Source: Leclercia sp. 29361 (GTDB taxonomy: Bacteria > Pseudomonadota > Gammaproteobacteria > Enterobacterales > Enterobacteriaceae). Taken from it: DNA of 64,000 nucleotides. This document shows, in pieces, positions 8,728 through 17,401 of this stretch (positions are counted from its first letter, which is position 1; the number at the start of each line of letters is the position of its first letter). The notes below the pieces were generated by a model. That model worked only from the letters and a program-made list of their open reading frames with translations. It did not search any database and was not told the origin of the DNA. Made by a program: the position numbers and the translations under genes. The stretch is taken from NCBI RefSeq assembly GCF_011290365.1, contig NZ_CP049786.1:3162001-3226000 (forward strand), in the 5' to 3' direction.

Positions 8728-9882
8728 TCAGTCGTGGCTGACGGTATTGGCTTCGATATACGCAAAATTAATGTCTTCGCCGAGTCCCGGGCGCGTCGGC
8801 AGGCTGACCATGCCTTCATCATCCATCGGGTCGATCAGGCTGTGCAGATACGCCGCCGGTTCGTCGTAATCGAGGAACGGGTGCAGCAGCCCGCGCTCAT
8901 ACCAGCGGCAGTTCTTGATGGCGCCAATCACCGCCAGGCTCGCCGCGCCGTTGCCGTGCACTTCGCAGTCCATGCCGAACGACTCTGCGAGGTTCGCCAC
9001 TTTCAGGGTCGGCGAAATACCGCCGACACCGTTCGATCCGGCGCGCAGGATGTCGCAGGCCCCGGCTTTGATCCAGTCGGCGCGGCTGTGGTGCTTGCCG
9101 CCCAGGCTTTCCGGCCCGATGATCGGAATGGAGAGATTTTCCGCCAGCCAGGCATAGGAGGACATGCTCTCCTCTTCCATCGGCTCTTCGAACCACGCGA
9201 AGTTGAGCTTCTCCAGCTCCTTGCCGATGTACAGCGCTTCGGTGCGGCTGTACCAGTGATAGCCGTCGATCATCAGATCGATATCCGGGCCGACCGCTTC
9301 ACGCACCGCAGCGCAGGCCTTGACGTCCATCTTTGGATTAGGAGCGAAGGAGACCGGCGGCATCCAGGTGTGCAGCTTGATGGCTTTGTATCCGCGGGCG
9401 ACCAGCGTCTCGGCAAAGCTGGCGTACTCTTCCGGCGTGGACAGGCCACCCGGCAGGTCATCGCCGCACATAGTGCTGCCGTAGGCCGGGACTTTGTCGC
9501 GGTAGCCGCCGAGCAGTTTCCACACCGGCATATTGAGTTTACGGCCAATCAGATCCCACAGCGCCTGCTCCACAAACCCCAGCGCGCGTTCGGTCAGCTG
9601 ATGGGCGCTGCCGCGCTGCCAGTGTGCCAACTCCTGCCAGATCTTCTCACGATTGAACGCGTCCTGGCCGACCATCACTTTACGAAAGAAGGTATTGACC
9701 ACAAAAGGGCGCACCACTTCCGGTGGTGCAAATGAATACCCTTTGGTGCCATCGTCTGCGGTAATGGTCAGCATCGCCATTTTGGCCAGACTCTCCGGGC
9801 CCGGGTGGGAGTGCCCGGCAGTATCGGAGACACGGCGCGTGGGATACTGAAAGACGGTGACGTTTACAGATTCGATTTTCAT
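8728..9882 (-). CDS. Enolase-superfamily enzyme, mandelate racemase/muconate lactonizing group
   Basis: A 384-residue enzyme with the capping N-terminal domain and a TIM-barrel C-terminal domain. Visible catalytic features are K169-x-H171 on strand 2, metal ligands D206, E232 and E258, and a D277/H309 pair (in CDILRAG and CEVHGNG) that would supply the opposite-face base. A KxH plus His-Asp arrangement is seen among acid-sugar dehydratases and related enzymes; dipeptide epimerases instead use Lys on both faces. It is the first gene of the ABC importer operon and probably acts on the imported compound. The exact reaction (dehydration or epimerisation) is not determined. Confidence 0.85.
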   Translation of the reverse strand: MKIESVNVTVFQYPTRRVSDTAGHSHPGPESLAKMAMLTITADDGTKGYSFAPPEVVRPFVVNTFFRKVMVGQDAFNREKIWQELAHWQRGSAHQLTERALGFVEQALWDLIGRKLNMPVWKLLGGYRDKVPAYGSTMCGDDLPGGLSTPEEYASFAETLVARGYKAIKLHTWMPPVSFAPNPKMDVKACAAVREAVGPDIDLMIDGYHWYSRTEALYIGKELEKLNFAWFEEPMEEESMSSYAWLAENLSIPIIGPESLGGKHHSRADWIKAGACDILRAGSNGVGGISPTLKVANLAESFGMDCEVHGNGAASLAVIGAIKNCRWYERGLLHPFLDYDEPAAYLHSLIDPMDDEGMVSLPTRPGLGEDINFAYIEANTVSHD

Positions 9883-9934
9883 TATTAGTCCTTAAAACAA
9901 CGTAGGTTCAGTGCCTTTAGCATTTTGAAAAGCT

Positions 9935-9944
9935 GTTTCGAAAC
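9935..9944. promoter_or_regulatory. Perfect palindrome upstream of the transporter operon
   Basis: GTTTCGAAAC is a perfect 10-base palindrome about 55 bases upstream of the enolase-superfamily gene start. A central CG with TTTC/GAAA arms is a form used by several repressor families. No regulator gene lies next to it, so it is only a candidate operator. Confidence 0.25.
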
Positions 9945-10027
9945 TAACTGTAAGCGCAAAATTCATCCACTGCCTTAGACAAATTCCGCTAAGCGCTGAC
10001 CATTTCTTGTGCATCTGCACGGGGGGG

Positions 10028-10043
10028 AGTGACACTTTTCACA
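10028..10043 (-). promoter_or_regulatory. CRP-like site upstream of the importer operon
   Basis: Read on the minus strand the site is TGTGA-AAAGTG-TCACT, matching nine of the ten conserved positions of the CRP consensus. It lies about 150 bases before the first gene of the leftward operon and just beyond the end of fbaB. This suggests cAMP-CRP control and hence a catabolic role for the operon. Confidence 0.6.
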
Positions 10044-10094
10044 AAAGCCAGGGGAAGTGTGAAGTGGATCGGGAGGGATTTTTGAATGAAGTTT

Positions 10095-10127
10095 GTAGGC
10101 CGGGTAAGACGTAGTCGCCACCCGGCA
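10095..10127. repeat. REP unit after fbaB
   Basis: GTAGGCCGGGTAAGACG followed by GCCACCCGGCA forms an imperfect hairpin of the REP type. It lies 7 bases beyond the fbaB stop and could stabilise or end the fbaB transcript. Confidence 0.75.
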
Positions 10128-10133
10128 GTATGG

Positions 10134-11186
10134 TTACGCGATGGTCACTTTCTTATCCAGATAGACATCCTGCACGGCGTTAATCAACTTCACGCCATCG
10201 GCCATCGATTTCTTAAACGCCTTGCGACCGAGGATCAGACCCATCCCGCCCGCGCGTTTATTGATAACGGCCGTGCGCACCGCATCGGTGAGATCGGTTT
10301 CCCCGCCTGCCGCGCCGCCGGAGTTGATCAACCCGGCACGGCCCATATAGCAGTTCGCCAGCTGGTAGCGCACCAGGTCGATGGGGTTATCGCTGGTCAG
10401 TTTGCTGTACACCCGATCGTCGGTATAGCCAAACTTCACCGCGGTATAGCCGCCGTTGTTTTCGGCCATTTTCTGCTTGACGATGTCCGCCCCGATAGTG
10501 GCCGCCAGATGGTTGGCCTGGCCGGTTAAATCGGCAGAAACGTGGTAGTCCGTCCCGTCTTTGCTGAAGGCCGGGTTACGCAGATAGGCCCACAGCACGG
10601 TCACCAGACCCAGCTCATGGGCACGCTCGAAGGCGGCTGAGATCTCTTCTATCTGACGGCGCGACTGCTCTGAGCCGAAATAGATGGTAGCACCCACCGC
10701 GACCGCGCCGAGGTTGAAAGCCTGCTCAACGCTGGCGTAAAGCGTCTGGTCATATTCGGTGGGGTAACTCAGGGTTTCGTTGTGGTTGAGCTTGACCAGG
10801 AACGGAATGCGGTGCGCGTAACGTCGCGAGACCGACGCCAGCACGCCGTAAGTGGAGGCCACGCAGTTACAGCCCGCCTCAATCGCCAGTTCCACGATGT
10901 TCTTCGGATCGAAATAGAGCGGGTTGGCGGCAAAGGACGCACCCGCGGAGTGCTCCACGCCCTGGTCCACTGGCAGGATCGACAGATACCCCGTCCCGCC
11001 CAGACGTCCGGTGTTGTACAGCGTCTGCATGTTTCGCAGCACCGCTGGCGGACGGTTGTTGTCCACCATCACGCGGTCGACGTAGTCGTGACCCGGCAGG
11101 TAAAGATGGTCGGCTGGAATGGTCATACAACGATGCTGTAACAGGCTGTCGGCATCTTTGCCCAGCAATTGCGTAATATCAGTCAT
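10134..11186 (-). CDS. fbaB: Class I fructose-bisphosphate aldolase FbaB
   Basis: A 350-residue DhnA-type class I aldolase that cleaves fructose 1,6-bisphosphate to glyceraldehyde 3-phosphate and dihydroxyacetone phosphate through a lysine Schiff base. The motifs [23 protein letters not shown] and [13 protein letters not shown] are those of E. coli FbaB, to which it is nearly identical. The start at 11186 ([13 protein letters not shown]) is preferred over an 18-codon longer frame because GGGAGGA lies just upstream. In E. coli the gene is induced during gluconeogenic growth. It diverges from yegT across a 253-base region. Confidence 0.96.
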   Translation of the reverse strand: MTDITQLLGKDADSLLQHRCMTIPADHLYLPGHDYVDRVMVDNNRPPAVLRNMQTLYNTGRLGGTGYLSILPVDQGVEHSAGASFAANPLYFDPKNIVELAIEAGCNCVASTYGVLASVSRRYAHRIPFLVKLNHNETLSYPTEYDQTLYASVEQAFNLGAVAVGATIYFGSEQSRRQIEEISAAFERAHELGLVTVLWAYLRNPAFSKDGTDYHVSADLTGQANHLAATIGADIVKQKMAENNGGYTAVKFGYTDDRVYSKLTSDNPIDLVRYQLANCYMGRAGLINSGGAAGGETDLTDAVRTAVINKRAGGMGLILGRKAFKKSMADGVKLINAVQDVYLDKKVTIA

Positions 11187-11330
11187 GGTTTTCCTCCCGT
11201 CAGTGCCGACGTGATGTCGGCGCAAATTATCCAGGCTCACATTTTTGTGAGCAGACTAAGCCTGGTACTGCCTCTCCTCTATTTCCACCGCCCGCAGCGT
11301 TTTTTCCGTACCGGTCGCTGGCGCGTTTCG

Positions 11331-11415
11331 TGTACAACAATTTTGTTACACCGATCAAACAATCACCACAAAGGTATTTAAAAGGTATCATTGAATGGTA
11401 TGTTAAAGGCGTACC
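11331..11415. promoter_or_regulatory. Candidate operator region between fbaB and yegT
   Basis: An imperfect palindrome TGTACAACAATTTTGTTACA (14 of 20 positions symmetric) lies at 11331-11350. It is followed by three GGTAT units (about 11373, 11384 and 11397) and a GTACC at 11409-11415; the last two form GGTA-N11-TACC. Such spaced repeats suggest binding of a regulator, plausibly the GntR/HutC-type YegW encoded at the other end of this cluster. This is inference from pattern and context only. Confidence 0.35.
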
Positions 11416-11439
11416 CTCTCTGACATGCAGGATTAAACA

Positions 11440-12717
11440 ATGAAAACGAAAGTCCAACTGTCATTCATGATGTTTGTTGAATGGTTTATCTGGGGCGCAT
11501 GGTTTGTGCCGCTGTGGCTGTGGCTGAGTAAAAGCGGCTTCAGCGCCGGAGAAATCGGCTGGTCTTATGCCTGTACCGCGATTGCAGCGATCCTCTCGCC
11601 AATCCTGGTCGGCTCGCTGACCGATCGCTTCTTTGCTGCTCAGAAAGTGCTGGCGGTGCTGATGTTTGCCGGTGCCATTCTGATGTACTTCGCCGCGCAA
11701 CAAACCCAGTTCAGCACCTTCTTCCCGCTGCTGCTGGCCTACTCCCTGACCTATATGCCGACCATCGCCCTGACCAACAGTATCGCTTTTGCTAATGTTG
11801 ACGATGTCGAGGCGGATTTCCCACGCATTCGCGTGATGGGCACTATCGGCTGGATCGCCTCCGGCCTGGCCTGTGGGTTCCTGCCGCAGATGATGGGCTA
11901 TAGCGATATCTCCGACACCAATATTCCGCTGCTGATGACCGCCGCCAGCTCTGCCCTGCTCGGCGTGTTCGCGCTGTTCCTGCCGAATACGCCGCCGAAG
12001 AGTACCGGCAAGCTGGACTTCAAGGTGATGCTGGGGCTGGATGCGCTGATCCTGCTGCGCGATAAGAACTTCCTGGTATTCTTCTTCTGCTCGTTCCTGT
12101 TCGCGATGCCGCTGGCGTTCTACTACATCTTCGCCACCGGATATCTGACGGAAGTGGGTATGAAAAACGCGACGGGCTGGATGACGCTCGGTCAGTTCTC
12201 AGAAATTTTCTTTATGCTGGCTCTGCCATTCTTTACCAAACGCTTTGGTATTAAGAAGGTCTTGTTGCTGGGTCTTATCACCGCCGCCATTCGCTATGGC
12301 TTCTTTGTTTACGGCGGAGCGGAACAATACTTCACCTACGCCCTGCTGTTCCTCGGCATCCTGCTGCACGGCGTGAGCTACGACTTCTATTACGTGACCG
12401 CGTACATCTACGTGGACAAAAAAGCGCCGGCGCATATGCGTACCGCGGCGCAGGGCTTGATTACGCTATGCTGTCAGGGCTTTGGTAGCCTGCTGGGTTA
12501 CCGTCTGGGCGGCGTAATGATGGAAAAAATGTTCGCTTACAAAGAGCCGGTGAATGGGTTGACCTTCAACTGGGCCGGAATGTGGACGTTTGGTGCAATC
12601 ATGATTGCGGTGATTGCCGTGCTGTTTATGCTGTTTTTCCGCGAATCGGATAAAGAGATCACCGCAATTGAGGTGGTTGATGGCGATACCGCGCTGACAC
12701 AAGGGGAAGTTAAATGA
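11440..12717 (+). CDS. yegT: Nucleoside transporter YegT (NHS family)
   Basis: A 425-residue protein with about 12 membrane spans, equal in length to E. coli YegT and related to NupG and XapB of the nucleoside:H+ symporter family. It begins MKTKVQLSFMMFVEWFIWGA, a characteristic start for the family. It is the first of three overlapping genes with yegU and yegV, so it probably imports a nucleoside that these enzymes process. Substrate not established here. Confidence 0.93.
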   Translation: MKTKVQLSFMMFVEWFIWGAWFVPLWLWLSKSGFSAGEIGWSYACTAIAAILSPILVGSLTDRFFAAQKVLAVLMFAGAILMYFAAQQTQFSTFFPLLLAYSLTYMPTIALTNSIAFANVDDVEADFPRIRVMGTIGWIASGLACGFLPQMMGYSDISDTNIPLLMTAASSALLGVFALFLPNTPPKSTGKLDFKVMLGLDALILLRDKNFLVFFFCSFLFAMPLAFYYIFATGYLTEVGMKNATGWMTLGQFSEIFFMLALPFFTKRFGIKKVLLLGLITAAIRYGFFVYGGAEQYFTYALLFLGILLHGVSYDFYYVTAYIYVDKKAPAHMRTAAQGLITLCCQGFGSLLGYRLGGVMMEKMFAYKEPVNGLTFNWAGMWTFGAIMIAVIAVLFMLFFRESDKEITAIEVVDGDTALTQGEVK

Positions 12718-13718
12718 AACAACAACGTATTCTCGGTGCGCTTTACGGGCAGGCTTTAGGGGATGCGATGGGCATGCCATCGGAGCTGTGGCCGAGAAAG
12801 CGTGTAAAAGCGCATTTCGGCTGGATTGACCGTTTCTTGCCCGGCCCGGCGGAAAATAACGCGGCCTGTTATTTCGACCGCGCTGAGTTCACCGATGATA
12901 CCTCAATGGCGTTGTGTCTGGCCGATGCGATTATCGAGTGCGACGGGCAGATTGATGCGGATGTTATCGGCAAACACATCCTGCACTGGGCGCTCGACTT
13001 CGACGCCTTTAATAAGAACGTACTCGGCCCGACATCGAAAATCGCCCTCAACGCCATTCGCGACGGCAAGCCGGTCAGCGAACTGGAAAACAACGGCGTC
13101 ACCAATGGGGCAGCGATGCGCGCCTCCCCGCTGGGCTGCCTGCTCCCGGCTTCGCGTCTGGAGCACTTTGTTGAACAGGTCGCGCTGGCCTCCAGCCCGA
13201 CCCATAAATCGGACCTTGCCATCGCCGGTGCGGTGGTGATTGCGTGGGCGATATCGTGCGCCATCGACGGTGAGCGCTGGCAGAACATTGCCGATGCCCT
13301 GCCGGCTGTTGCCCGCTCTGCACAGGAAGCCAACACCACCACCTTCAGTGCGTCGCTTGCCGCGCGCATTGAGCTGGCGCTTAAAACCGTGCGGGATGCC
13401 AATGGCACAGAGTCCGCCAGCGAGCAGGTGTATCAACTCGTCGGGGCGGGAACCAGTACCATTGAGTCGGTTCCGGCGGCGATTGCGATGGTCGAGCTGG
13501 CCGGTACTGACCCGAACCGCTGCGCCATGTTATGCGCCAATCTGGGCGGTGATACGGACACCATTGGCGCGATGGCAACGGCTATCTGTGGGGCCCTGCA
13601 CGGCGTGCAGGCGATTGACCCGGGGCTAAAGGACGAACTCGACGCCGTTAACCAGCTCGATTTTGGCCATTATGGCGAAAAACTCCTGCACTACCGGGAG
13701 CAAAGGGAGGCGGTATGA
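12714..13718 (+). CDS. yegU: ADP-ribosylglycohydrolase-family protein YegU
   Basis: A 334-residue member of the ADP-ribosyl-glycohydrolase (DraG-like) family. The metal-site motifs are FTDDTSMALCLAD near residue 63 and GGDTDTIGAMATAI near residue 280, with the family motif NGAAMRASPLGC between them. It overlaps yegT by 4 bases and yegV by 4 bases, which indicates translational coupling. Together with a nucleoside permease and a PfkB kinase it likely hydrolyses an N-glycosidic bond of an imported ADP-ribose-like or nucleoside compound; that role is inferred. Confidence 0.92.
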   Translation: MKQQRILGALYGQALGDAMGMPSELWPRKRVKAHFGWIDRFLPGPAENNAACYFDRAEFTDDTSMALCLADAIIECDGQIDADVIGKHILHWALDFDAFNKNVLGPTSKIALNAIRDGKPVSELENNGVTNGAAMRASPLGCLLPASRLEHFVEQVALASSPTHKSDLAIAGAVVIAWAISCAIDGERWQNIADALPAVARSAQEANTTTFSASLAARIELALKTVRDANGTESASEQVYQLVGAGTSTIESVPAAIAMVELAGTDPNRCAMLCANLGGDTDTIGAMATAICGALHGVQAIDPGLKDELDAVNQLDFGHYGEKLLHYREQREAV

Positions 13719-14668
13719 GTTCTTTTTCCCGGCGTCTTGACGCATTACACGCCACACGCCCGGTCACGGTACTGGGGGCAGCGGTGATTGACGTTATCGC
13801 CGATGCCTACGCCCTGCCCTGGCGCGGGTGTGATATCGAGCTCAAACAGCAGGGCGTCAACATCGGCGGCTGCGCGTTAAACATTGCCATCGCCCTGAAA
13901 CGCCTGGGGATCACCGCACAAAATGCGCTGCCCGTCGGCCATGGCGTGTGGGCGGACATTATTCGTCAAGCGATGGCCAGACAGGATCTTCACAGCGTGG
14001 TGGAAGCCGAAACCGGCGATAACGGCTGGTGCCTGGCGCTGGTGGAGCCTGACGGCGAGCGAACGTTTATGTCGTTTAGCGGGGTGGAGAATCAGTGGCA
14101 GCAGCCCTGGCTTGATGCGCTTAACGTGCCGCAAAATAGTCTGGTCTATCTGTCCGGTTATCAGCTGGCATCGCCGTGCGGTGAGTTACTGACAGGCTGG
14201 CTGGAAGGCCTTCAGGACGTGACCACGTTTATCGACTTTGGGCCACGGATTGCGGATATTCCTGATGCGCTGATGACACGGATTATGGCCTGCAAGCCGA
14301 TCGTGTCGCTCAATCGCCAGGAGGCACAACTTGCCGCTGAAAGATGGGGTGTAGAGGATGAGATGCTAGGTGCCCACTGGCAGCAACGGTTCGGCTCAGT
14401 GCTGATTGTCCGTCACGACAAAGATGGTGCGATCTGGTATGACGCTGACGCCTCGGGTCATGTTCCTGCCTTTCCGGCCACCGTGGTCGACACCATTGGT
14501 GCAGGCGACAGCCACGCAGGTGGCACGCTTGCCGGCCTGGCGGCGGGATGGGGTATTGCTGAGGCCGTGATGCTGGGCAATGCCGTGGCCGCCTGGGTGG
14601 TCAGCCATCGCGGGGGAGATTGTGCCCCCACGCGCGAGGAGTTACTCCTCGCACACAAAAACGTATAG
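13715..14668 (+). CDS. yegV: PfkB-family sugar/nucleoside kinase YegV
   Basis: A 317-residue ribokinase-fold kinase. The N-terminal signature region NIGGCALNIAIALKRLG binds the sugar, and the C-terminal signature DTIGAGDSHAGGTLAG contains the catalytic aspartate of the GAGD anion hole. It is the third gene of yegTUV and probably phosphorylates the ribose or nucleoside released after import. Its 3' end overlaps the convergent yegW gene by 27 bases. Confidence 0.93.
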   Translation: MSSFSRRLDALHATRPVTVLGAAVIDVIADAYALPWRGCDIELKQQGVNIGGCALNIAIALKRLGITAQNALPVGHGVWADIIRQAMARQDLHSVVEAETGDNGWCLALVEPDGERTFMSFSGVENQWQQPWLDALNVPQNSLVYLSGYQLASPCGELLTGWLEGLQDVTTFIDFGPRIADIPDALMTRIMACKPIVSLNRQEAQLAAERWGVEDEMLGAHWQQRFGSVLIVRHDKDGAIWYDADASGHVPAFPATVVDTIGAGDSHAGGTLAGLAAGWGIAEAVMLGNAVAAWVVSHRGGDCAPTREELLLAHKNV

Positions 14669-15388
14669 ATCGCTGCGACAGTAGCTGATGCTGTACTCGA
14701 TGGGCCGGTGTTGCTGGTCAAGCGCAACCTGCTTGATCACCAGCACCGGTATTTTGTCATCCATTTTAATGTGGGTCTGAAATTCAATGTCCGGCATGCG
14801 GGCACTGACGCGAGAACGGGTACGCTGCGGAAAGATATTCTGGCTGCGGAAGTAGTCGTACAGCGAAATACCAATGGCGTCCGGGTCCTGGATCAGTGCC
14901 ACCGGAACCCAGGATTCTTCAATCGAGACGGCGTCATCATCCACGTAGCGAATACGTTTCAGCAGAAAGACATCACTTTCCGGGGCAATCGACAACTGAG
15001 CAGCGACCTCTTCCGGACACTTCACCACGCGCTTATTGACCCATAGCGTATTGGGCTTTTTACCGCCCAGCACCACCTGCTGAGAAAACCCGCGCGCTTC
15101 TTTGAGTGAATATTCAAAAATGTTATTGATTTGCGTCCCGTAGCCACGGGCGCGCGTCACCACACCCTCTGCTTCCAGCGCCTGCATCGCTTTACGCACG
15201 GTAATGCGCGACACCCCGGTCAACTGGCTCAGATCGCGCTCGCCTGGCAGAATATTTCCATGCTCCAGCACCCCGCTGCGCACCGCATTTTTTACGGTTT
15301 CAGCAAACTTCAGATACAGCGGCGTATTGTCAGGGGCAGCGATCCGTTCAGTCAGTTGAGCAATTAGCCGGGTATGCGCTTGTTCCAT
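14642..15388 (-). CDS. yegW: GntR/HutC-family regulator YegW
   Basis: A 248-residue regulator. Residues about 20-90 form a GntR winged helix (LPGERDLSQLTGVSRITVRK) and the remainder is a UTRA ligand-binding domain. It lies next to and convergent with yegTUV, and its likely targets include the yegT promoter region at 11331-11415. It is 42 bases downstream of thiD on the same strand, so some read-through transcription from thiMD is possible. Confidence 0.93.
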   Translation of the reverse strand: MEQAHTRLIAQLTERIAAPDNTPLYLKFAETVKNAVRSGVLEHGNILPGERDLSQLTGVSRITVRKAMQALEAEGVVTRARGYGTQINNIFEYSLKEARGFSQQVVLGGKKPNTLWVNKRVVKCPEEVAAQLSIAPESDVFLLKRIRYVDDDAVSIEESWVPVALIQDPDAIGISLYDYFRSQNIFPQRTRSRVSARMPDIEFQTHIKMDDKIPVLVIKQVALDQQHRPIEYSISYCRSDLYVFVCEE

Positions 15389-15430
15389 CTCTGTTTTTCT
15401 CAGGCCTGATGTGTCCTGCCAGTATAAGGC

Positions 15431-16231
15431 TTACCACCATGCATGAAAATGGTGTACCGGACCAATACCGTGACCCACCTCCAGACTATCGGCTTTAGCC
15501 AGCGCGGCAGAGAGCCAGCGCTTGGCTTCCTGCACCGTATCGGGCCAGTTGTCATGGCGTGGACGTAGCGCTGCCAGCGCGGCGGAGAGGGTACAGCCGG
15601 TGCCGTGGGTGTTTTTGGTGTTGATACGCGGGGCGGTAAAGCGCGTGGCTCCTTCGCGGGTGAACAGCCAGTCGGGGCTTTCAGCGTCATCCAGATGACC
15701 GCCCTTCATCAGCACCGCACCGCAACCCAGGGCGAGTAACGCAGTGCCCTGCTCTTTCATTTCTCGCTCGTTTTGTGCATGCGGGGCATCCAGCAGTGCC
15801 GCCGCTTCGGGCAAGTTGGGGGTGATCATCGCCACCTGCGGCAACAGCTTTTTACGCAGCGTGTCGACGGCGGAGGGTGACAGCAGCGGATCGCCGCTTT
15901 TCGCCAGCATCACCGTGTCCAGCACCACGTTTTTGACCCGATGCCGCAGGAGCTGCTCCGCCACGGCCTCGACGATATCGGTTTCGGCTAGCATGCCGAT
16001 CTTGGTGGTGTCGATGCGCACATCGCTGAACACCGACTCCAGCTGCGCCGCCACGAAGTCCGGCTCGATGCGATAGACCGACTGCACCCCGCGGGTGTTC
16101 TGCGCCACCAGGGCGGTGATCACCGAGCAGCCGTAGGCCCCAAGCGCCGAGAAGGTTTTCAGGTCGGCCTGGATCCCGGCCCCGCCGCTCGGGTCGGTGC
16201 CGGCGATGGTGAGGGCATTAATCCGTTTCAT
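15431..16231 (-). CDS. thiD: Hydroxymethylpyrimidine/phosphomethylpyrimidine kinase ThiD
   Basis: A 266-residue ribokinase-fold enzyme that phosphorylates HMP and HMP-phosphate for thiamine synthesis. The start [20 protein letters not shown] is the ThiD signature, and the C-terminal [13 protein letters not shown] carries the anion-hole glycine and the catalytic cysteine region. The start at 16231 overlaps the thiM stop (ATGA), so a seven-codon longer frame is rejected. It is co-transcribed with thiM under the TPP riboswitch. Confidence 0.96.
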   Translation of the reverse strand: MKRINALTIAGTDPSGGAGIQADLKTFSALGAYGCSVITALVAQNTRGVQSVYRIEPDFVAAQLESVFSDVRIDTTKIGMLAETDIVEAVAEQLLRHRVKNVVLDTVMLAKSGDPLLSPSAVDTLRKKLLPQVAMITPNLPEAAALLDAPHAQNEREMKEQGTALLALGCGAVLMKGGHLDDAESPDWLFTREGATRFTAPRINTKNTHGTGCTLSAALAALRPRHDNWPDTVQEAKRWLSAALAKADSLEVGHGIGPVHHFHAWW

Positions 16232-16998
16232 GATTGCGCCCCCAGATCCCACAGGGCATCCAGAAACGCCGGGGCAAAACTGCCCGGACCACGACTCTGC
16301 GCTGCCGCCAGCGTCCCGGCCCGTTTCATCCAGCCGCAGGTCGCGGTGATATTATCCAGTCGGTCGCCCGGCAGTGAGCAGCTGGCCGCCACGACCGCCG
16401 ATAGGGCGCAACCGGTGCCCACCACGCGGGTCATCAGCGGATCGCCGCCGGTAATGGTCAGGGTCCGCAGCCCGTCAGTAACGTAATCCACCTCCCCGGT
16501 CACCACCACAATCGCATTAGTCTGCCGGGCCAGCGCCTGGGCTGCCGGCAGCGCGCTGGCGGCGGTATCGGTGGTGTCGACGCCGCGTCCGCCTGCACTC
16601 ATCCCGGCAAGGGCCAGAATTTCAGAGGCATTGCCGCGAATGGCTGCCGGTTTGAGGGCGAGAATTTGCTGACAAAAACGGGTCCGGTACGCCAGGGCGC
16701 CAACGGCCACCGGATCGAGCGTCCAGGGTTTACCCGCCGCCACCGCACTTTCAATCGCCCGGCGCATCGCCTGGGCACGCGAGGCGGTCAGGGTCCCGAC
16801 GTTAATCAGCAGCGCATCGGCAATAGCGGAGAACTGTTCAGCCTCTTCGGCTTCGATCACCATCGCCGGTGATGCGCCGAGGGCCAGCAATACGTTGGCG
16901 GTAAAGGTCTGCACCACGTCGTTGGTCATACAGTGGGTCAGCGGGGAACGGGTTCGGAAATGGTGTAAGGCGTGTAAATTGAGCAGGTCAGGCTGCAT
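16228..16998 (-). CDS. thiM: Hydroxyethylthiazole kinase ThiM
   Basis: A 256-residue kinase that salvages the thiazole moiety of thiamine. The region [21 protein letters not shown] near the N-terminus and [12 protein letters not shown] near the C-terminus (catalytic cysteine loop) are diagnostic. Its leader contains a complete TPP riboswitch aptamer at 17046-17123. The promoter and the 5' half of that aptamer come from an integrated island rather than from the ancestral chromosome, which may alter expression. Confidence 0.95.
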   Translation of the reverse strand: MQPDLLNLHALHHFRTRSPLTHCMTNDVVQTFTANVLLALGASPAMVIEAEEAEQFSAIADALLINVGTLTASRAQAMRRAIESAVAAGKPWTLDPVAVGALAYRTRFCQQILALKPAAIRGNASEILALAGMSAGGRGVDTTDTAASALPAAQALARQTNAIVVVTGEVDYVTDGLRTLTITGGDPLMTRVVGTGCALSAVVAASCSLPGDRLDNITATCGWMKRAGTLAAAQSRGPGSFAPAFLDALWDLGAQS

Positions 16999-17045
16999 GG
17001 TATCGCTCCTGCCTTGCGCGAAGAAGCGATTGCCCGAAGGGCATC

Positions 17046-17123
17046 TGACTTCCCTACGCTGGCATTGTCCAGATCAGGTGGTACGGGTATTTCTCAGCCT
17101 TCACAAGGAAAGCACCCCGAGTC
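17046..17123 (-). promoter_or_regulatory. TPP riboswitch (THI element) of thiMD, reconstituted at an island junction
   Basis: On the minus strand the RNA reads GACTCGGGGTGC, a P3 stem (CTTTC..GAAGG), the conserved core GGCTGAGAAATACCCG, CACCTGATCTGG, the P5 loop and GCCAGCGTAGGGAAGTC. The P1 (GACT/AGTC), P2 (GGGT/ACCC), P4 (CCT/AGG) and P5 (CTGG/CCAG) pairings are all present. It lies about 50 bases before the thiM start, with a GC-rich expression platform between. The half distal to thiM is island sequence, joined within the 50-bp repeat at 17054-17103. Confidence 0.93.
17054..17103. repeat. Island attachment repeat, thiM side
   Basis: Fifty bases inside the riboswitch aptamer are repeated directly at 23587-23636 with a single mismatch (G 17067 versus A 23600). 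Outside this block the copies diverge abruptly on both sides, except for the aptamer's conserved GCACCCCGAGTCA. That is the pattern of a recombination core that generated the two junctions of an integrated element. Confidence 0.85.
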
Positions 17124-17152
17124 AAATTACACAAGAATCAAGTGTTTAGCGG

Positions 17153-17181
17153 ATTATAACTGAGTGGCTGTTTTCATTCAA
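17153..17181 (-). promoter_or_regulatory. Island-borne sigma-70 promoter reading into the thiM riboswitch
   Basis: On the minus strand, TTGAAT (17181-17176) and a perfect TATAAT (17158-17153) are 17 bases apart. Transcription would begin near 17146, about 23 bases before the aptamer. The promoter lies inside the island, so it replaces the original thiM promoter, which was displaced to beyond 23660. Confidence 0.65.
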
Positions 17182-17204
17182 TGGATTGGGCATTAATTAA
17201 CCAT

Positions 17205-17244
17205 TTACCACACGATTACCACATATTTTACCACAATTACCACA
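17205..17244 (+). repeat. Four TTACCACA direct repeats, possible integrase arm sites
   Basis: TTACCACA occurs at 17205, 17216, 17228 and 17237, spaced 11, 12 and 9 bases apart, about one helical turn each. A related inverted TGTGGTAG lies at 23538 near the other junction. Short direct repeats close to a recombination core are typical arm-type binding sites of tyrosine recombinases. The rest of 17245-17599 is AT-rich with no gene apart from the promoter noted at 17372. Confidence 0.5.
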
Positions 17245-17371
17245 AACATAATTGCCGTGAGAAACCGCTATCTAACGGCCTGTAGTAACGTGAGAGAGGT
17301 TAGTGTTAGCATCATTAATCCGGCAACGCTAGCGCTGTACATGGGAGCCAGAGGGATTTAAGGGAGGAGGG

Positions 17372-17401
17372 TTGACAGAAGAGGATTGAGCAAGGTTATA
17401 A
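17372..17401 (+). promoter_or_regulatory. Candidate promoter for the island cargo genes
   Basis: TTGACA (17372-17377) and TTATAA (17396-17401) are separated by 18 bases and point toward the membrane-protein gene at 17600. The 200-base leader that would follow contains no recognised element. Confidence 0.4.

Noticed and set aside
17046-17130. A tRNA gene as the island attachment site
   Set aside because: No cloverleaf or tRNA-like sequence occurs at either junction; the repeated block is entirely TPP aptamer sequence.
17205-17244. TTACCACA repeats as a CRISPR array
   Set aside because: The units are only 8 bases and the spacers 1-4 bases, far too short; no cas genes are present.
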